Source: UBA11403 sp963784615 (lineage in GTDB: Bacteria > Pseudomonadota > Gammaproteobacteria > Legionellales > Legionellaceae). Taken from it: a DNA stretch of 64,000 nt. Below the pieces are notes generated by a model. That model ran no database searches. It was not told where the DNA came from and saw only the letters and a program-made list of their open reading frames with translations. Position numbers and translations under genes: made by a program. Below, one piece after another: positions 43,436 through 53,303 of the stretch. Each line of letters starts with the position of its first letter. Positions within the stretch are counted from its first letter, which is position 1. The stretch is taken from assembly GCA_963784615.1 (NCBI GenBank), contig CAWASG010000001.1, positions 868,001-932,000 of the forward strand. Reading direction: 5' to 3'.

Positions 43436-44182
43436 TTAATCCATATACATTCCACCATTCACATGAATAGTTTCGCCTGTAATATAATTTGCTGAATCAG
43501 AAGCCAGAAAACTAACAACCTCAGCAACGTCTTCAACCTTGCCCATACGCTTCATCGGAATGCGCTTTAACATTTCATCACGCACCATATCCGGCAAAGC
43601 GGCGGTCATATCTGTTTGAATAAATCCTGGTGCCACAACATTCACAGTTATACCCCTGCTACCCATTTCTTGAGCAAGAGACTTTGATAAGCCAACAACA
43701 CCGGCTTTTGCGGCCGTATAGTTCGCCTGACCTGCATTACCACTGGACCCAACTACAGAGCCAATATTAATGATTCGACCCCACCGCGATCGGAACATCG
43801 GTTTAAGACAGGCCTTGATCAAACGATACACAGAATTTAGATTGGTTTCAATAACACGATACCATTCATCATCATCCATGCGAAGCATCAAATTATCAGC
43901 AGTAATACCCGCATTATTCACAAGTATAGAAGGTGATTTATTATCGTCCGATAATTTTGTCATTAAATCATCAACATTCGATTGATCTAACACATTAAGA
44001 AGTACGCCTTCTCCGGACACACTCTCTTGTTTAAACAGTTCAGAAATACTAGCCACGCCTTCCAGCGTTGTCGCTGTACCGAGCACGTACGCACCTTTTT
44101 TGGCCAGATCTAGGGCGATCGCCCGACCAATTCCTCGGCTTGCACCAGTCACTAATGCTGTTTTTCCTTCTAAAATTTTCAC
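43436..44182 (-). CDS. fabG: 3-oxoacyl-ACP reductase
   Basis: This is an NADPH-dependent short-chain dehydrogenase of 248 residues. The cofactor motif is ALVTGASRGIGRAIAL, the active-site Ser is in IINIGSVVGSSGNAGQ, and the Tyr/Lys pair in NYTAAKAGVVGLSKSLA. I start at a GTG at 44182, which has GAGG six bases upstream and gives the standard length; an upstream frame to 44212 runs into a hairpin. No fabD gene lies between it and fabH. Confidence 0.96.
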   Translation of the reverse strand: MKILEGKTALVTGASRGIGRAIALDLAKKGAYVLGTATTLEGVASISELFKQESVSGEGVLLNVLDQSNVDDLMTKLSDDNKSPSILVNNAGITADNLMLRMDDDEWYRVIETNLNSVYRLIKACLKPMFRSRWGRIINIGSVVGSSGNAGQANYTAAKAGVVGLSKSLAQEMGSRGITVNVVAPGFIQTDMTAALPDMVRDEMLKRIPMKRMGKVEDVAEVVSFLASDSANYITGETIHVNGGMYMD

Positions 44183-44213
44183 AATAATCCTCGATTTAAT
44201 CTGGAAAATCATA

Positions 44214-44259
44214 TTTTAAGAAAGCTGCATGCGTCTTTTTGCATGCAGCTTTCTTAAAA
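44214..44259 (-). promoter_or_regulatory. family E hairpin upstream of fabG (perfect 19-bp stem)
   Basis: The arms 44214-44232 and 44241-44259 are exact complements around the loop that reads AAAAAGAC on the minus strand. Downstream on that strand TATGATTTTCCAGATTAAATCG is like the sequence after the pyrE hairpin. It starts a few bases after the fabH stop and ends 32 bases before the fabG start. Confidence 0.75.
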
Positions 44260-44264
44260 CTCCC

Positions 44265-45218
44265 CTAATAACGTACCACCATCGCGCCCCAGGTGATACC
44301 ACCACCGAAGGACTCCAGCAATAGTAAATCACCGCGCTTAATTTGGTTGCTTCTTATGGAATAATCGATTGCTAAGGGAATAGACGCAGCTGATGTATTC
44401 CCTTGATTTTCTATTGTAACAATCACGCGCGACATGGGTAATGATAATTTTTTAGCAATGGCCTGAATCATACGAATATTGGCCTGGTGAGGAATCAACC
44501 AATTAATATCGGTTTTTTGCAAATGACTCGCCGCAAGAATTTCATCTACAATATCACCCATGATATTGACGGCCATTTTAAATACTTCGTTGCCACGCAT
44601 TTCAATCAAGGGTCTTTTGACGGCTTCTGCATCATTCGCATAGACTAACAATTTCTTTTCATCATGCTGGGCATGAAGAACGCTGCCAATGATGCCAGGC
44701 TCAGTACTTGAACTCAAAACCACAGCTCCAGCTCCATCTCCGAATAGAACACATGTGGATCTATCCGTCCAATCAACCGCTCGGGACATGCTTTCACTGC
44801 CGACCACGAGTATATGTTGAGCTGCGCCTGTAGCAATATACTGTTTAGCGATATCCATCGCGTAAATAAAACCACTGCATGCAGCACTCACGTCAAATGC
44901 TGGAATTGTTCGCGTCATTTGAAGTGCATATTGGACATGACAAGCAACACTTGGGAAAAAATGGTCTGGTGTGCACGTAGCAACCAAAATCATATCGATA
45001 TCATCGGGGGCTAAGCCACTAACTGCTAGTGCCTTTTTAGCGGCTTCGCTCGCCATAAAAGAGGTGGTTTCGTGCGGTGCGGCAACATGCCTGCTTTTGA
45101 TGCCTGTCCTTGAGAAAATCCACTCATCAGATGTTTCTATTTGAGTTTCAAGCTCAGCATTCGTCAATTGACGCTCGGGAAGATAACTTCCTGTGCCATT
45201 TATGACGGCATAATTCAT
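44265..45218 (-). CDS. fabH: 3-oxoacyl-ACP synthase III
   Basis: This enzyme initiates fatty-acid synthesis by condensing acetyl-CoA with malonyl-ACP. The 317-residue protein has the active Cys in FDVSAACSGFIYAMDIA, His in WLIPHQANIRMIQAIA and Asn in ENQGNTSAASIPLA. It overlaps plsX by four bases. Confidence 0.97.
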   Translation of the reverse strand: MNYAVINGTGSYLPERQLTNAELETQIETSDEWIFSRTGIKSRHVAAPHETTSFMASEAAKKALAVSGLAPDDIDMILVATCTPDHFFPSVACHVQYALQMTRTIPAFDVSAACSGFIYAMDIAKQYIATGAAQHILVVGSESMSRAVDWTDRSTCVLFGDGAGAVVLSSSTEPGIIGSVLHAQHDEKKLLVYANDAEAVKRPLIEMRGNEVFKMAVNIMGDIVDEILAASHLQKTDINWLIPHQANIRMIQAIAKKLSLPMSRVIVTIENQGNTSAASIPLAIDYSIRSNQIKRGDLLLLESFGGGITWGAMVVRY

Positions 45219-46255
45219 AACAGCAATCCCTGATTAACAAAATCAGTGATTTGATCTCGAACCAGCTCAACAACATTGTTCTCAATTTGTGACACAGCCT
45301 GTGCAATGGCGCATTGAAACGCTTCTTCATTAGCACTACCGTGACTTTTAATCACAATACCATTTAAGCCAAGCATACTCGCTCCGTTATATTGGGACGG
45401 ATTCATACTTTTCTTAACATGGGACAAGACGGGTGATGCAAGCACCCCCATCAATTTCGACATCCAGTTACGTGTAAAGGATTCTTTCAGAACATTAGAG
45501 AGGAGTTTAGCAATGCCTTCGCTAGCTTTCAGTGCCACGTTGCCAACAAATCCGTCACAAACGATTAAATCCACTTCACCAGAATAAAATTGATCGCCTT
45601 CAACATAACCAACGTAATTCAACAATTCACATTCAGCAAGCATATGTGCGGTTCGTTTAACTTGATCATTGCCCTTTATTTCTTCTACACCAATATTCAG
45701 CAGCGCAATTCTAGGTCTGTCCTTTTTTTCCAGAGCTTGAATCAGTGCCGATCCCATTACTGCAAACTGAAATAAATGCTCTGCACACGAGTCAACATTT
45801 GCCCCGAGATCAATGACGCGAGTACTACCGAACTGTGTGGGCAGTGTTGCAATAATCGCCGGCCTATCGATTCCAGGCATTGTTTTCAACACAAAACGAG
45901 CAGTTACCATTAACGCACCGGTGTTACCAGCGCTCACGCAGGCATGCGCCTTACCATCTTTCACTAAGTTGATGGCAACTCGCATAGATGAATCTTTTTT
46001 ATTACGTAGAACCTGTGAGGGTAGTTCGTCCATGCCGACAACTTCAGATGCATGAACAACTGAATATTGAGCAGCTGATTTAGACCCTAATATGACACCC
46101 TGTTTTTTTAGGTGACGAACTACTTGAGCTTCATCACCAACCAATATCAGATTTAATTTGGGATTACTTTTCGCTGCACGAACGGAAGCAGGAATCACGA
46201 CACAAAGGCCATGATCCCCGCCCATCGCATCGATGGCAATGGTCATTTTATTCAA
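45215..46255 (-). CDS. plsX: phosphate acyltransferase PlsX
   Basis: This peripheral membrane enzyme makes acyl-phosphate from acyl-ACP for phospholipid synthesis. The 346-residue protein opens TIAIDAMGGDHGLCVVIPAS and has VSAGNTGALMVTARFVLKTM and LVICDGFVGNVALKASEG. It links rpmF with the fab genes, the conserved order. Confidence 0.96.
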   Translation of the reverse strand: MNKMTIAIDAMGGDHGLCVVIPASVRAAKSNPKLNLILVGDEAQVVRHLKKQGVILGSKSAAQYSVVHASEVVGMDELPSQVLRNKKDSSMRVAINLVKDGKAHACVSAGNTGALMVTARFVLKTMPGIDRPAIIATLPTQFGSTRVIDLGANVDSCAEHLFQFAVMGSALIQALEKKDRPRIALLNIGVEEIKGNDQVKRTAHMLAECELLNYVGYVEGDQFYSGEVDLIVCDGFVGNVALKASEGIAKLLSNVLKESFTRNWMSKLMGVLASPVLSHVKKSMNPSQYNGASMLGLNGIVIKSHGSANEEAFQCAIAQAVSQIENNVVELVRDQITDFVNQGLLL

Positions 46256-46260
46256 GTGTG

Positions 46261-46455
46261 TTACTCGGCTTCTTCGTATGTGTTCGCGCTATCGAGAACT
46301 TTACGACCCCGATAATAACCATCTTCAGTAATATGATGACGACGGTGAACTTCACCTGTTGTTGAATCAACTGATAAAGTTGGTGCGATTAAAGCATCAT
46401 GTGAACGACGCATGTCACGTCGTGAACGTGACTTCTTATTTTGTTGTACGGCCAT
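46261..46455 (-). CDS. rpmF: 50S ribosomal protein L32
   Basis: The 64-residue basic protein begins MAVQQNKKSRSRRDMRRSHD, the family N-terminus, and continues HRRHHITEDGYYRGRKV. The frame is open further upstream, but the ATG at 46455 has AGGAG nine bases before it. It lacks the cysteine zinc ribbon, as proteobacterial L32 does. It is cotranscribed with yceD and plsX. Confidence 0.97.
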   Translation of the reverse strand: MAVQQNKKSRSRRDMRRSHDALIAPTLSVDSTTGEVHRRHHITEDGYYRGRKVLDSANTYEEAE

Positions 46456-46544
46456 TGATTTACTCCTAAAGATCTTGCGCAAATTCGGAATTCTACCGAT
46501 TTTTTTGCCTCGAGCCAAGTGTTCTCTTTATATTTTTATTTACC

Positions 46545-46949
46545 TTAGATTAATTTGCTAGTACATTCAATGAGTTCCGCATGTTTTTCAGGTGCATATA
46601 AATGCAGCTCATCCGTCACAATCGCGACTAAATCAACCTCATTTTGGGACGCAACGATACATTCGTACTGTTCCATTAAATTTTCTGCAGTGACTTCATC
46701 CCGACAAATGGCTAATTCGGTGTGGTTGTCGTAAGGATAAGTGAAAGGAGCCAAACAACGTTGACACTGAATGGTTAATATGCCGGAAACATCCAGCTTT
46801 AAAAGATAGTAATTTGGAAGCCGTTGCACAAGATATTCGCAGTCTAATGTACAATCTGATACAATATAATAAGGCAATCGCTCCGTTAGTTTGAGCTGTA
46901 CCCGTGTCGGCGCTGACTGATTAGAGGCCGTTTTTAAACAAATCATCAT
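46545..46949 (-). CDS. yceD: YceD/DUF177 family protein
   Basis: The 134-residue protein has the family CxxC segment (LTIQCQRCLAPFTY) and the ECIVASQNEVDLVAIVTDEL block. It is always encoded upstream of rpmF and is thought to be linked to 23S rRNA or ribosome assembly; the plant homologue is needed for 23S rRNA processing. It heads the fab operon here and is divergent from mnmA. Confidence 0.92.
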   Translation of the reverse strand: MMICLKTASNQSAPTRVQLKLTERLPYYIVSDCTLDCEYLVQRLPNYYLLKLDVSGILTIQCQRCLAPFTYPYDNHTELAICRDEVTAENLMEQYECIVASQNEVDLVAIVTDELHLYAPEKHAELIECTSKLI

Positions 46950-46992
46950 AACGTTGTCGTTCTCATGTTAAAATTAACCGATATTATACACT

Positions 46993-48129
46993 ATGAATGA
47001 AGTCATGAATCAAAGCTCCGACGAATTAAATTCAAACAAATCAGCCAAACCCAAAGTTATTGTAGGCATGTCGGGTGGTGTTGATTCTTCTGTAGCTGCT
47101 TGGCTACTTCTCGAACAAGGCTATGAGGTGGAAGGCTTGTTCATGAAAAACTGGGAACAAGATGATAAGGACGGCTACTGCGCCGCCGCCATCGATCTCA
47201 ACGATGCGCAATCCGTTTGTGACCAACTGAATATCCCCCTACATACGGTTAATTTTTCCGAAGACTATTGGGACCGAGTATTCACTCATTTTCTTCACGA
47301 ATATGCACAAGCGAGAACTCCAAACCCCGACGTTTTGTGCAATAAAGAAATCAAGTTTAACGCTTTTTTAAACCACGCCTTAACCTTAGGCGCTGATTTT
47401 ATCGCCACCGGCCACTACGCGCGCGTTGAAGTTAAAAATAATATAGGTTTGCTTTATAAAGCCAAAGACCGCAGCAAGGATCAAACTTATTTTCTACATG
47501 CTGTTGAGGCATCAGCGCTCGCTAAAACCCTTTTCCCCGTGGGTGATTACTTAAAAACACAAATTCGCGAATTTGCACAACAATTAAACCTGTCCACGCA
47601 TGCAAAAAAAGACTCTACTGGCATTTGTTTTATTGGTGAAAAACGATTCAAAACCTTCTTGAATGAATTCATGTTAGCCAAACCAGGACCTATTAAAAGT
47701 TGCACTGGTGAAGTGCTAGGTCAGCACGATGGTTTGATGTTTTACACCTACGGACAACGGCAAGGACTGGGCATAGGCGGCACAAAACAAGGGGACGATG
47801 CACCTTGGTATGTCGTTGAAAAGGACGTGGCGACTAACACGTTGTTGGTTGCACAAGGCACGCATCATCCCATGCTTTATGCTCAAGGTTTGATGTGCGG
47901 CCCGATTCATTGGCTTGACGATCGTAGTGACACTTTACCGCTTACCTGCAACGCCAAAACACGCTACCGTCAAGAGGATCAAGCCTGTGTGGTTTCGCCG
48001 CTAACCGGAAATCAACATGTTGTTTTATTTTCAACGCCCCAACGTGCAATCACCCCCGGACAATATATTGTCTTCTATGAAAAAAACCAATGTCTGGGTG
48101 GTGCGACGATAGAGCAAATCATCCGGTAA
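46993..48129 (+). CDS. mnmA: tRNA-specific 2-thiouridylase MnmA
   Basis: This enzyme adds sulfur at U34 of Lys, Glu and Gln tRNAs. The PP-loop is VIVGMSGGVDSSVAAWLL, and the catalytic cysteines are in DVLCNKEIKF and DSTGICFIGEKRF. The length of 378 residues is normal with a short N-terminal extension; a second ATG at 47005 is possible. It is convergent with a small membrane-protein gene overlapping its last 11 bases. Confidence 0.96.
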   Translation: MNEVMNQSSDELNSNKSAKPKVIVGMSGGVDSSVAAWLLLEQGYEVEGLFMKNWEQDDKDGYCAAAIDLNDAQSVCDQLNIPLHTVNFSEDYWDRVFTHFLHEYAQARTPNPDVLCNKEIKFNAFLNHALTLGADFIATGHYARVEVKNNIGLLYKAKDRSKDQTYFLHAVEASALAKTLFPVGDYLKTQIREFAQQLNLSTHAKKDSTGICFIGEKRFKTFLNEFMLAKPGPIKSCTGEVLGQHDGLMFYTYGQRQGLGIGGTKQGDDAPWYVVEKDVATNTLLVAQGTHHPMLYAQGLMCGPIHWLDDRSDTLPLTCNAKTRYRQEDQACVVSPLTGNQHVVLFSTPQRAITPGQYIVFYEKNQCLGGATIEQIIR

Positions 48130-48532
48130 TTAATAAAACGACCGAAACTGCCCAGATAACTGCACTGCAGCAATATGCCCAATACATCGCACCTGACAGA
48201 TGGTTTTTTCGCGTCAAAAAGGCAATAATCCATAGAGGAATCATAGCGAGCGTGGTAAGCATAAACACCCTGGTCAGCATTAAGGCGCCGGTTTGAAAAG
48301 GGAGAAGTGCTGACAGTCGATGTTCAAAAACTGAAAGCGCTCCTCTCAAAGCGGACAAGCCCCGATAGCCCCACAAAGCATAACTTTCAACAACCAATGA
48401 AGCAAACATAAGGGGAATACATAGCTTGGTGCCTGGGATTGAAAAAATACGCTTGAAACCGTAGAGCAATTCCTGAGAAAAAAAACCAACGATGGCTGTG
48501 AAAACTACCAGTGAGAAGAATAAGTATGACAT
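48119..48532 (-). CDS. small inner-membrane protein of unknown function
   Basis: The 137-residue protein has about four hydrophobic segments (LFFSLVVFTAIVGFF, CIPLMFASLVVESYALWG, FMLTTLAMIPLWIIAFLT, WAYCCSAVIWAVSVVLLITG). AGGTGA precedes the ATG. No family is recognised. A family A copy lies directly upstream. Confidence 0.7.
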   Translation of the reverse strand: MSYLFFSLVVFTAIVGFFSQELLYGFKRIFSIPGTKLCIPLMFASLVVESYALWGYRGLSALRGALSVFEHRLSALLPFQTGALMLTRVFMLTTLAMIPLWIIAFLTRKNHLSGAMYWAYCCSAVIWAVSVVLLITG

Positions 48533-48559
48533 GTTTTCACCTTTGATTGGCCTGACAAC

Positions 48560-48781
48560 CCTGGTCCGTTGTTAATCTAACGCCATTTCCATTTAGTTTT
48601 TCCCGGTTGCAATATTCAAATGGTTAGCATCTAAACCGGAATCCGAGCCGCGACCGTTAGGGAGCGGAACTTTTGGCTACGTTGTATTAAGAACCCTCTT
48701 CAGTACATCGCACCCAAAAGTTCCGCTCCCTAACGGTCGCGGCTCGGATTCCGCTTTAAATACTATTGATCCAACCGGTAT
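48560..48781. repeat. family A element, copy 3 (right end truncated)
   Basis: The core palindrome pairs CCGGAATCCGAGCCGCGACC (from 48636) with its complement ending 48752, with a 31-base stem-top spacer. The outer left part, CCATTTAGTTTTTCCCGGTTG and CAATATTCAAATGG, matches the right half of copy 1 read in reverse. The right outer end stops after ATCCAACCGGT, and the uup stop codon follows within seven bases. Confidence 0.85.
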
Positions 48782-48787
48782 AGCACC

Positions 48788-50641
48788 CTACTCCAACTGT
48801 TCCCAGCGTGAATACAAACGAGATAGCTCCTGCTCTTTCTGCATGAGATCTTGTTTAAAACGAGTCATATTGTCCGCGTCCCGAAGATAAAATTCGGATG
48901 ATGACAGTTCAAGTTGCATAGCTTCGACTTCTTGCTCTAAGACTTCAATTTGTTTCGGCAATGCCGCCAATTCTCTCTGCTCATTAAACGAGAGCTTAAC
49001 CGTGCTTTTTGGACGCGCTGCGATCGGCGGGGTCGCGGTGGGTACAACGACGACTTCATCACGCTGTTGTTTTTTGTGCTGTCGATAATCTTCATATCCA
49101 CCGACAAATTCCACCAGCTTTCCATCTCCCTCAAAAACCAGCACACTACTGACAACATGATTGATAAACTCTCGATCATGGCTAATCAATAACAGCGTCC
49201 CCGGATAATCGACTAACAATGACTCTAACAGCTCTAGTGTTTCAATATCTAAATCATTTGTCGGCTCATCCATGACCAATAAATTAACCGGTTTAGCCAG
49301 CAATTTGGCCAGTAACAACCGATTACGCTCACCACCAGACAATGAAAATACAGGTTGATTAAATCGTTCAGGCGCAAACAAGAAATCTCGAAGATAGGAT
49401 GCGACGTGTTTTTTCTGGCCATTAATCGTCACATGATCAGCGCCATCTGCAACATTTGCCATTACAGTCTGATTCTCATCGAGTTGTCGACGCAACTGAT
49501 CAAAATAAGCGACCTCGAGTGACGTGCCTCGATTCACTACGCCTGATTCAGGCTGAAGTTCCCCCAACAACAAACGAATCAACGTTGTCTTCCCGCAACC
49601 ATTAGGACCGATGATACCGACTTTATCGCCCCGCGTGAGTAAAAATGAAAAATCACGGATCAACGCTCGTTGATCAATGGCGTAATTAATCTTTTCGGCA
49701 GACAGTACCACTTTTCCAGAGTAGGACACATCGAGAGACACCGATTTAACTTTCCCCAATTGCTCGCGTCGTTGCCGATATTCATCACGCATGGATTTTA
49801 AATGGCGCACCCGCCCTTCATTTCGCGTTCGTCGCGCTTTAACACCTGTACGTAACCATGCTTCTTCTTCTTTAAGTCGTTTGTCGAATAAATCATTCTG
49901 TTTTGATTCTGACAGCCGTATCGCCTCTCGGCGATCGAGGTAGGTCTCATAATCACAGTCATGACAGTGAAGTTGTCCTCGATCAATTTCGACAATGCGA
50001 TTGGCCACTTGCGCTAAAAATTGGCGATCATGCGTCACAACAACCACACTGCCAGAGTAATTTCTAAGATAAGACTCAAGCCACTCAATACCTTCCATAT
50101 CCAGATGGTTCGTCGGCTCATCTAAAAGAAGCAATTCCGGTTCGGCTATCAACGCACATGCAAGCAGTACGCGACGGCGCATGCCCCCGGAGAGGCTATT
50201 CATCGGCACATCAGGCGTTAATCCTAAACGGGTCGCCATGGTTTCAACGCGCGGCAGGTATTCCCATGCATGCAAGGTATCCATCTGCAGTTGAGATTCG
50301 ACCATTTTATCGAGACATTCTCCTGCAGAGTATTCACGAAACTGTGCTAAGGCTTCACCAACCGCCCCCAGTCCTTTCACCAAAAAATGATAAACCGTTT
50401 CATCTTGACTCACCGGCACATCTTGCGTTAATCCCGCAATACGCAGACCATTTTGTGTTTGCACCACGCCGCTATCACGGGCAATGTCGCCTTGCAACAG
50501 TTTCAATAGCGTTGATTTTCCTGCGCCGTTACGACCCACAAGCGCAATCCTGTCTTTCGGCTGTATCTGCCAACTCACATGATCTAACACCACATTTTCG
50601 GCTAATTTAAGAGAAACATTATTTAACGAAAGAATACTCAT
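48788..50641 (-). CDS. uup: ABC-F family ATPase Uup
   Basis: The 617-residue protein has two ATPase domains and no membrane segments. The Walker A motifs are GRNGAGKSTLLKLL and GPNGCGKTTLIRLL, and the signatures LSGGMRRRVLLACALI and LSGGERNRLLLAKLLAKP. A C-terminal coiled coil (LPKQIEVLEQEVEAMQLELS) distinguishes Uup from EttA. It acts on ribosomes or branched DNA and affects precise transposon excision in E. coli. It is followed, with a three-base overlap, by ridA upstream in the same direction. Confidence 0.94.
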   Translation of the reverse strand: MSILSLNNVSLKLAENVVLDHVSWQIQPKDRIALVGRNGAGKSTLLKLLQGDIARDSGVVQTQNGLRIAGLTQDVPVSQDETVYHFLVKGLGAVGEALAQFREYSAGECLDKMVESQLQMDTLHAWEYLPRVETMATRLGLTPDVPMNSLSGGMRRRVLLACALIAEPELLLLDEPTNHLDMEGIEWLESYLRNYSGSVVVVTHDRQFLAQVANRIVEIDRGQLHCHDCDYETYLDRREAIRLSESKQNDLFDKRLKEEEAWLRTGVKARRTRNEGRVRHLKSMRDEYRQRREQLGKVKSVSLDVSYSGKVVLSAEKINYAIDQRALIRDFSFLLTRGDKVGIIGPNGCGKTTLIRLLLGELQPESGVVNRGTSLEVAYFDQLRRQLDENQTVMANVADGADHVTINGQKKHVASYLRDFLFAPERFNQPVFSLSGGERNRLLLAKLLAKPVNLLVMDEPTNDLDIETLELLESLLVDYPGTLLLISHDREFINHVVSSVLVFEGDGKLVEFVGGYEDYRQHKKQQRDEVVVVPTATPPIAARPKSTVKLSFNEQRELAALPKQIEVLEQEVEAMQLELSSSEFYLRDADNMTRFKQDLMQKEQELSRLYSRWEQLE

Positions 50642-51021
50642 ACGTTCGGCAACACCATGACACCATCCATTTCAACAAGCGACCCACGTGGCAAGGCTGC
50701 CACACCAATCGCTACTCTTGCAGGATAAGGCTCAACAAAGTATCGCCTCATCGCCTCATTGACCAAATGAAAATGCTCGAGGTCAACCAAATACACCGAC
50801 AATTTCACAATATGCGACAAACTCCCACCTGCTGCCTCACACACCGCTGATAAATTCTCCATCACTTGAGCAATTTGCAATTTAATATCTTCATCACACA
50901 ATTGCATGGTTTCTGGATTAAGCGGGATTTGGCCGGAGAGATAAACCGTTTGCCCAGATTGTATGGCTTGGCTATAAGTTCCAATGGCTTTGGGTGCCAA
51001 ATCCGTGTGAATAGGTTTCAT
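50638..51021 (-). CDS. ridA: RidA family enamine/imine deaminase
   Basis: The 127-residue protein removes reactive 2-aminoacrylate-type intermediates from PLP enzymes. The motifs are AIGTYSQAIQSGQTVYLSGQ, GSLSHIVKLSVYLVDLEHF, and the ligand-binding Arg in PARVAIGVAALPRGSLVEMD. Its place after spoT is common in gammaproteobacteria. Confidence 0.95.
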   Translation of the reverse strand: MKPIHTDLAPKAIGTYSQAIQSGQTVYLSGQIPLNPETMQLCDEDIKLQIAQVMENLSAVCEAAGGSLSHIVKLSVYLVDLEHFHLVNEAMRRYFVEPYPARVAIGVAALPRGSLVEMDGVMVLPNV

Positions 51022-51053
51022 AAATTAATCTCCTGAGAAATATATAGGTTGAG

Positions 51054-53174
51054 TTATTCTTGTTTTTTTCGATAAAGCTTAACCACAACCTTATTCGTAC
51101 GTACACGACGCATCAGTCGAGCCAAATGTTTACGATTAAGCACGCTAACGGAGAAGGTAATTGAATAATAATCCCCATCTTGAGGCTCAACGATGATATT
51201 TCCAATATTAGAATCAGACTCTGAAATTGAAGTTGCCAATAAAGCGAGGACTCCCCGCTTATTCATGACATCAACGGTAATATCAACCCAAAATTCTCCC
51301 TTGACGTGCTCATCCCAACGTAAGGCAACAATCTGATCGGGATTACAACGAATTTTCTTCATCATCGTGCAGTCACTCACGTGCACCTGAATCCCCTGCC
51401 CTTTCTGAAATATACCGACAATCCCATCACCAGGAATAGGCTGGCAACACTCGGCATAATGGACGACCATCCCTTCTGTGCCTTTGATGGCCAATGGCAA
51501 ATCACCTGCGGCCGTTTCCAATATGCCGTCTTCTTGCGCGACAACCAAGCGCTTGGCTATCACCAATGGCATTTGATGGCCTATCCCAATGGCATACAAC
51601 AAATCATCTTCTGTTTTGTAATGTAAATCATGTAACAGTGCCTGCAACGACTCCGGAGGTACTTTTGTATAATCACTCCCAGAATCAGAAAATGCTTTTT
51701 CTAACAGACGATAGCCCAATTTAACGGATTCTGTATGATGTTGACACTTCAAAAAATGACGAACATTGCTTTTAGCTTTTCCTGTAACCAAGAAATTTAA
51801 CCAAGCAGGGTTTGGGTTCGCACCCGGGGCGGTGAGGATTTCAACCGTTTGACCATTCGTCAAGGGAACGCTTAAGGGCACAAGGCGTCGATTCACCTTT
51901 GCAGCCACGCAACGATTACCAATGTCCGAATGAACTGCAAAAGCAAAATCAATCGGTGTGGCACCCTTGGGAAGTTCCATGATATGTCCCTTGGGTGTAA
52001 AAACGTACACCTCATCAGGAAACAAATCCATTTTCACATTTTCAATAAACTCAAGCGAGCTGCCCGTGTTTAATTGCAGATCCATTAAGCGCTGTACCCA
52101 TTCCTTCGCACGAAGTTGCGCTTCATTAATTTTCACACCCGATGATTTATAGAGCCAATGTGCAGCAACGCCATTATCGGCAACACCATTCATATCACGG
52201 GTACGAATTTGCACCTCAAGTGGGACGCCGTAAGGTCCAAACAACGTGGTATGTAATGATTGATAACCATTCACTTTAGGAATGCCAATATAATCCTTGA
52301 AACGTTGAGGAACGGGTTTATAAGTACGGTGCAGTGCACCCATGACGCGGTAACAGGAATCAATGCTATCAGTGATCACACGAAAGGCGAACACATCCAT
52401 AATTTCCGTAAACGATGCTTTTTTCTGACGCATTTTACGGTAGATGCTGTATAAATGCTTTTGTCGGCCAAAAACATGCTCATAGGGAATATTAAGTTCT
52501 TGAAGCGCGCCTTGTAGATCAGCTTCAATTCGATGGGTTAACTCACGGCGGTTGCCTCGCGATTTTTCAACCGCTGCTTTAATCACGGCATAACGCATCG
52601 GATACAATGCTTTAAAACCCAGATCCTCAAGACCGGTGTATAAAGCATGCATGCCCAATCGATTGGCAATAGGAGCGTATATTTCAAGTGTCTCAATGGC
52701 GATTCGTTTACGCTTACTCGCTGGCATCACACCTAACGTCCGCATATTATGAAAACGATCGGCAAGCTTCACGATGATCACACGAATATCTTTCACCATC
52801 GCCATGACCATTTTACGAAAATTTTCTGCTTGTGCTTCTGCTCGGGATTCAAATTTGATTTTGGTCAGCTTGGTGACACCGTCAACCAAAGCCGCAATCT
52901 CATCACCAAACTGCTGTCTCAGGCTTTCTATGCTAACCGATGTATCTTCAATGACATCATGCAATAGGGTTGCCATAATCGTTTGATAATCAAGACGCAT
53001 TGTGGCAAGAATCAGTGCTGCAGAGACGGGATGGGTAATGTAAGCCTCACCCGTGCGTCGCATTTGTCCTGAATGACCTTTTTCGGCAACCAAATAGGCT
53101 TGGTAGCATTTATCGATCTCCTCAGGTGAGAGATAGCGCTTTAGCTCTTCATTTAGTGATTCGAAATATGTCAA
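51054..53174 (-). CDS. spoT: bifunctional (p)ppGpp synthetase/hydrolase SpoT
   Basis: This is the stringent-response enzyme. The HD hydrolase has HPVSAALILATMRLDYQTIM with TLLHDVIEDT. The synthetase part has VINGYQSLHTT-like NGYQSLHTTLFGPYGVPLEV; TGS (VFTPKGHIMELPKGATPIDF) and ACT (VDVMNKRGVLALLATSISES) domains follow. I prefer a TTG start at 53174, since TYFESLNEEL then aligns with the E. coli N-terminus and GAGGTG lies upstream; an ATG at 53186 would add four residues. It lies downstream of rpoZ. Confidence 0.94.
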   Translation of the reverse strand: MTYFESLNEELKRYLSPEEIDKCYQAYLVAEKGHSGQMRRTGEAYITHPVSAALILATMRLDYQTIMATLLHDVIEDTSVSIESLRQQFGDEIAALVDGVTKLTKIKFESRAEAQAENFRKMVMAMVKDIRVIIVKLADRFHNMRTLGVMPASKRKRIAIETLEIYAPIANRLGMHALYTGLEDLGFKALYPMRYAVIKAAVEKSRGNRRELTHRIEADLQGALQELNIPYEHVFGRQKHLYSIYRKMRQKKASFTEIMDVFAFRVITDSIDSCYRVMGALHRTYKPVPQRFKDYIGIPKVNGYQSLHTTLFGPYGVPLEVQIRTRDMNGVADNGVAAHWLYKSSGVKINEAQLRAKEWVQRLMDLQLNTGSSLEFIENVKMDLFPDEVYVFTPKGHIMELPKGATPIDFAFAVHSDIGNRCVAAKVNRRLVPLSVPLTNGQTVEILTAPGANPNPAWLNFLVTGKAKSNVRHFLKCQHHTESVKLGYRLLEKAFSDSGSDYTKVPPESLQALLHDLHYKTEDDLLYAIGIGHQMPLVIAKRLVVAQEDGILETAAGDLPLAIKGTEGMVVHYAECCQPIPGDGIVGIFQKGQGIQVHVSDCTMMKKIRCNPDQIVALRWDEHVKGEFWVDITVDVMNKRGVLALLATSISESDSNIGNIIVEPQDGDYYSITFSVSVLNRKHLARLMRRVRTNKVVVKLYRKKQE

Positions 53175-53254
53175 GCAGCACCTCATTGGAAATCAGTCTG
53201 ACGCCGTTATCCTAAAAATACGTAAATATTCACCACATCATCGTGCCTGAGATT

Positions 53255-53303
53255 ATCTTCTGTAGCCTTGGTTACGCTAGGCTGAACCAAGGCTACAGAA
53301 GAT
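53255..53303. terminator. perfect 19-bp hairpin between rpoZ and spoT
   Basis: ATCTTCTGTAGCCTTGGTT (53255-53273) pairs exactly with 53285-53303. CGTGCC occurs on both sides, as a target duplication might. No strong T run follows on either strand, so it may be an attenuating terminator or a mobile palindrome. Confidence 0.5.
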
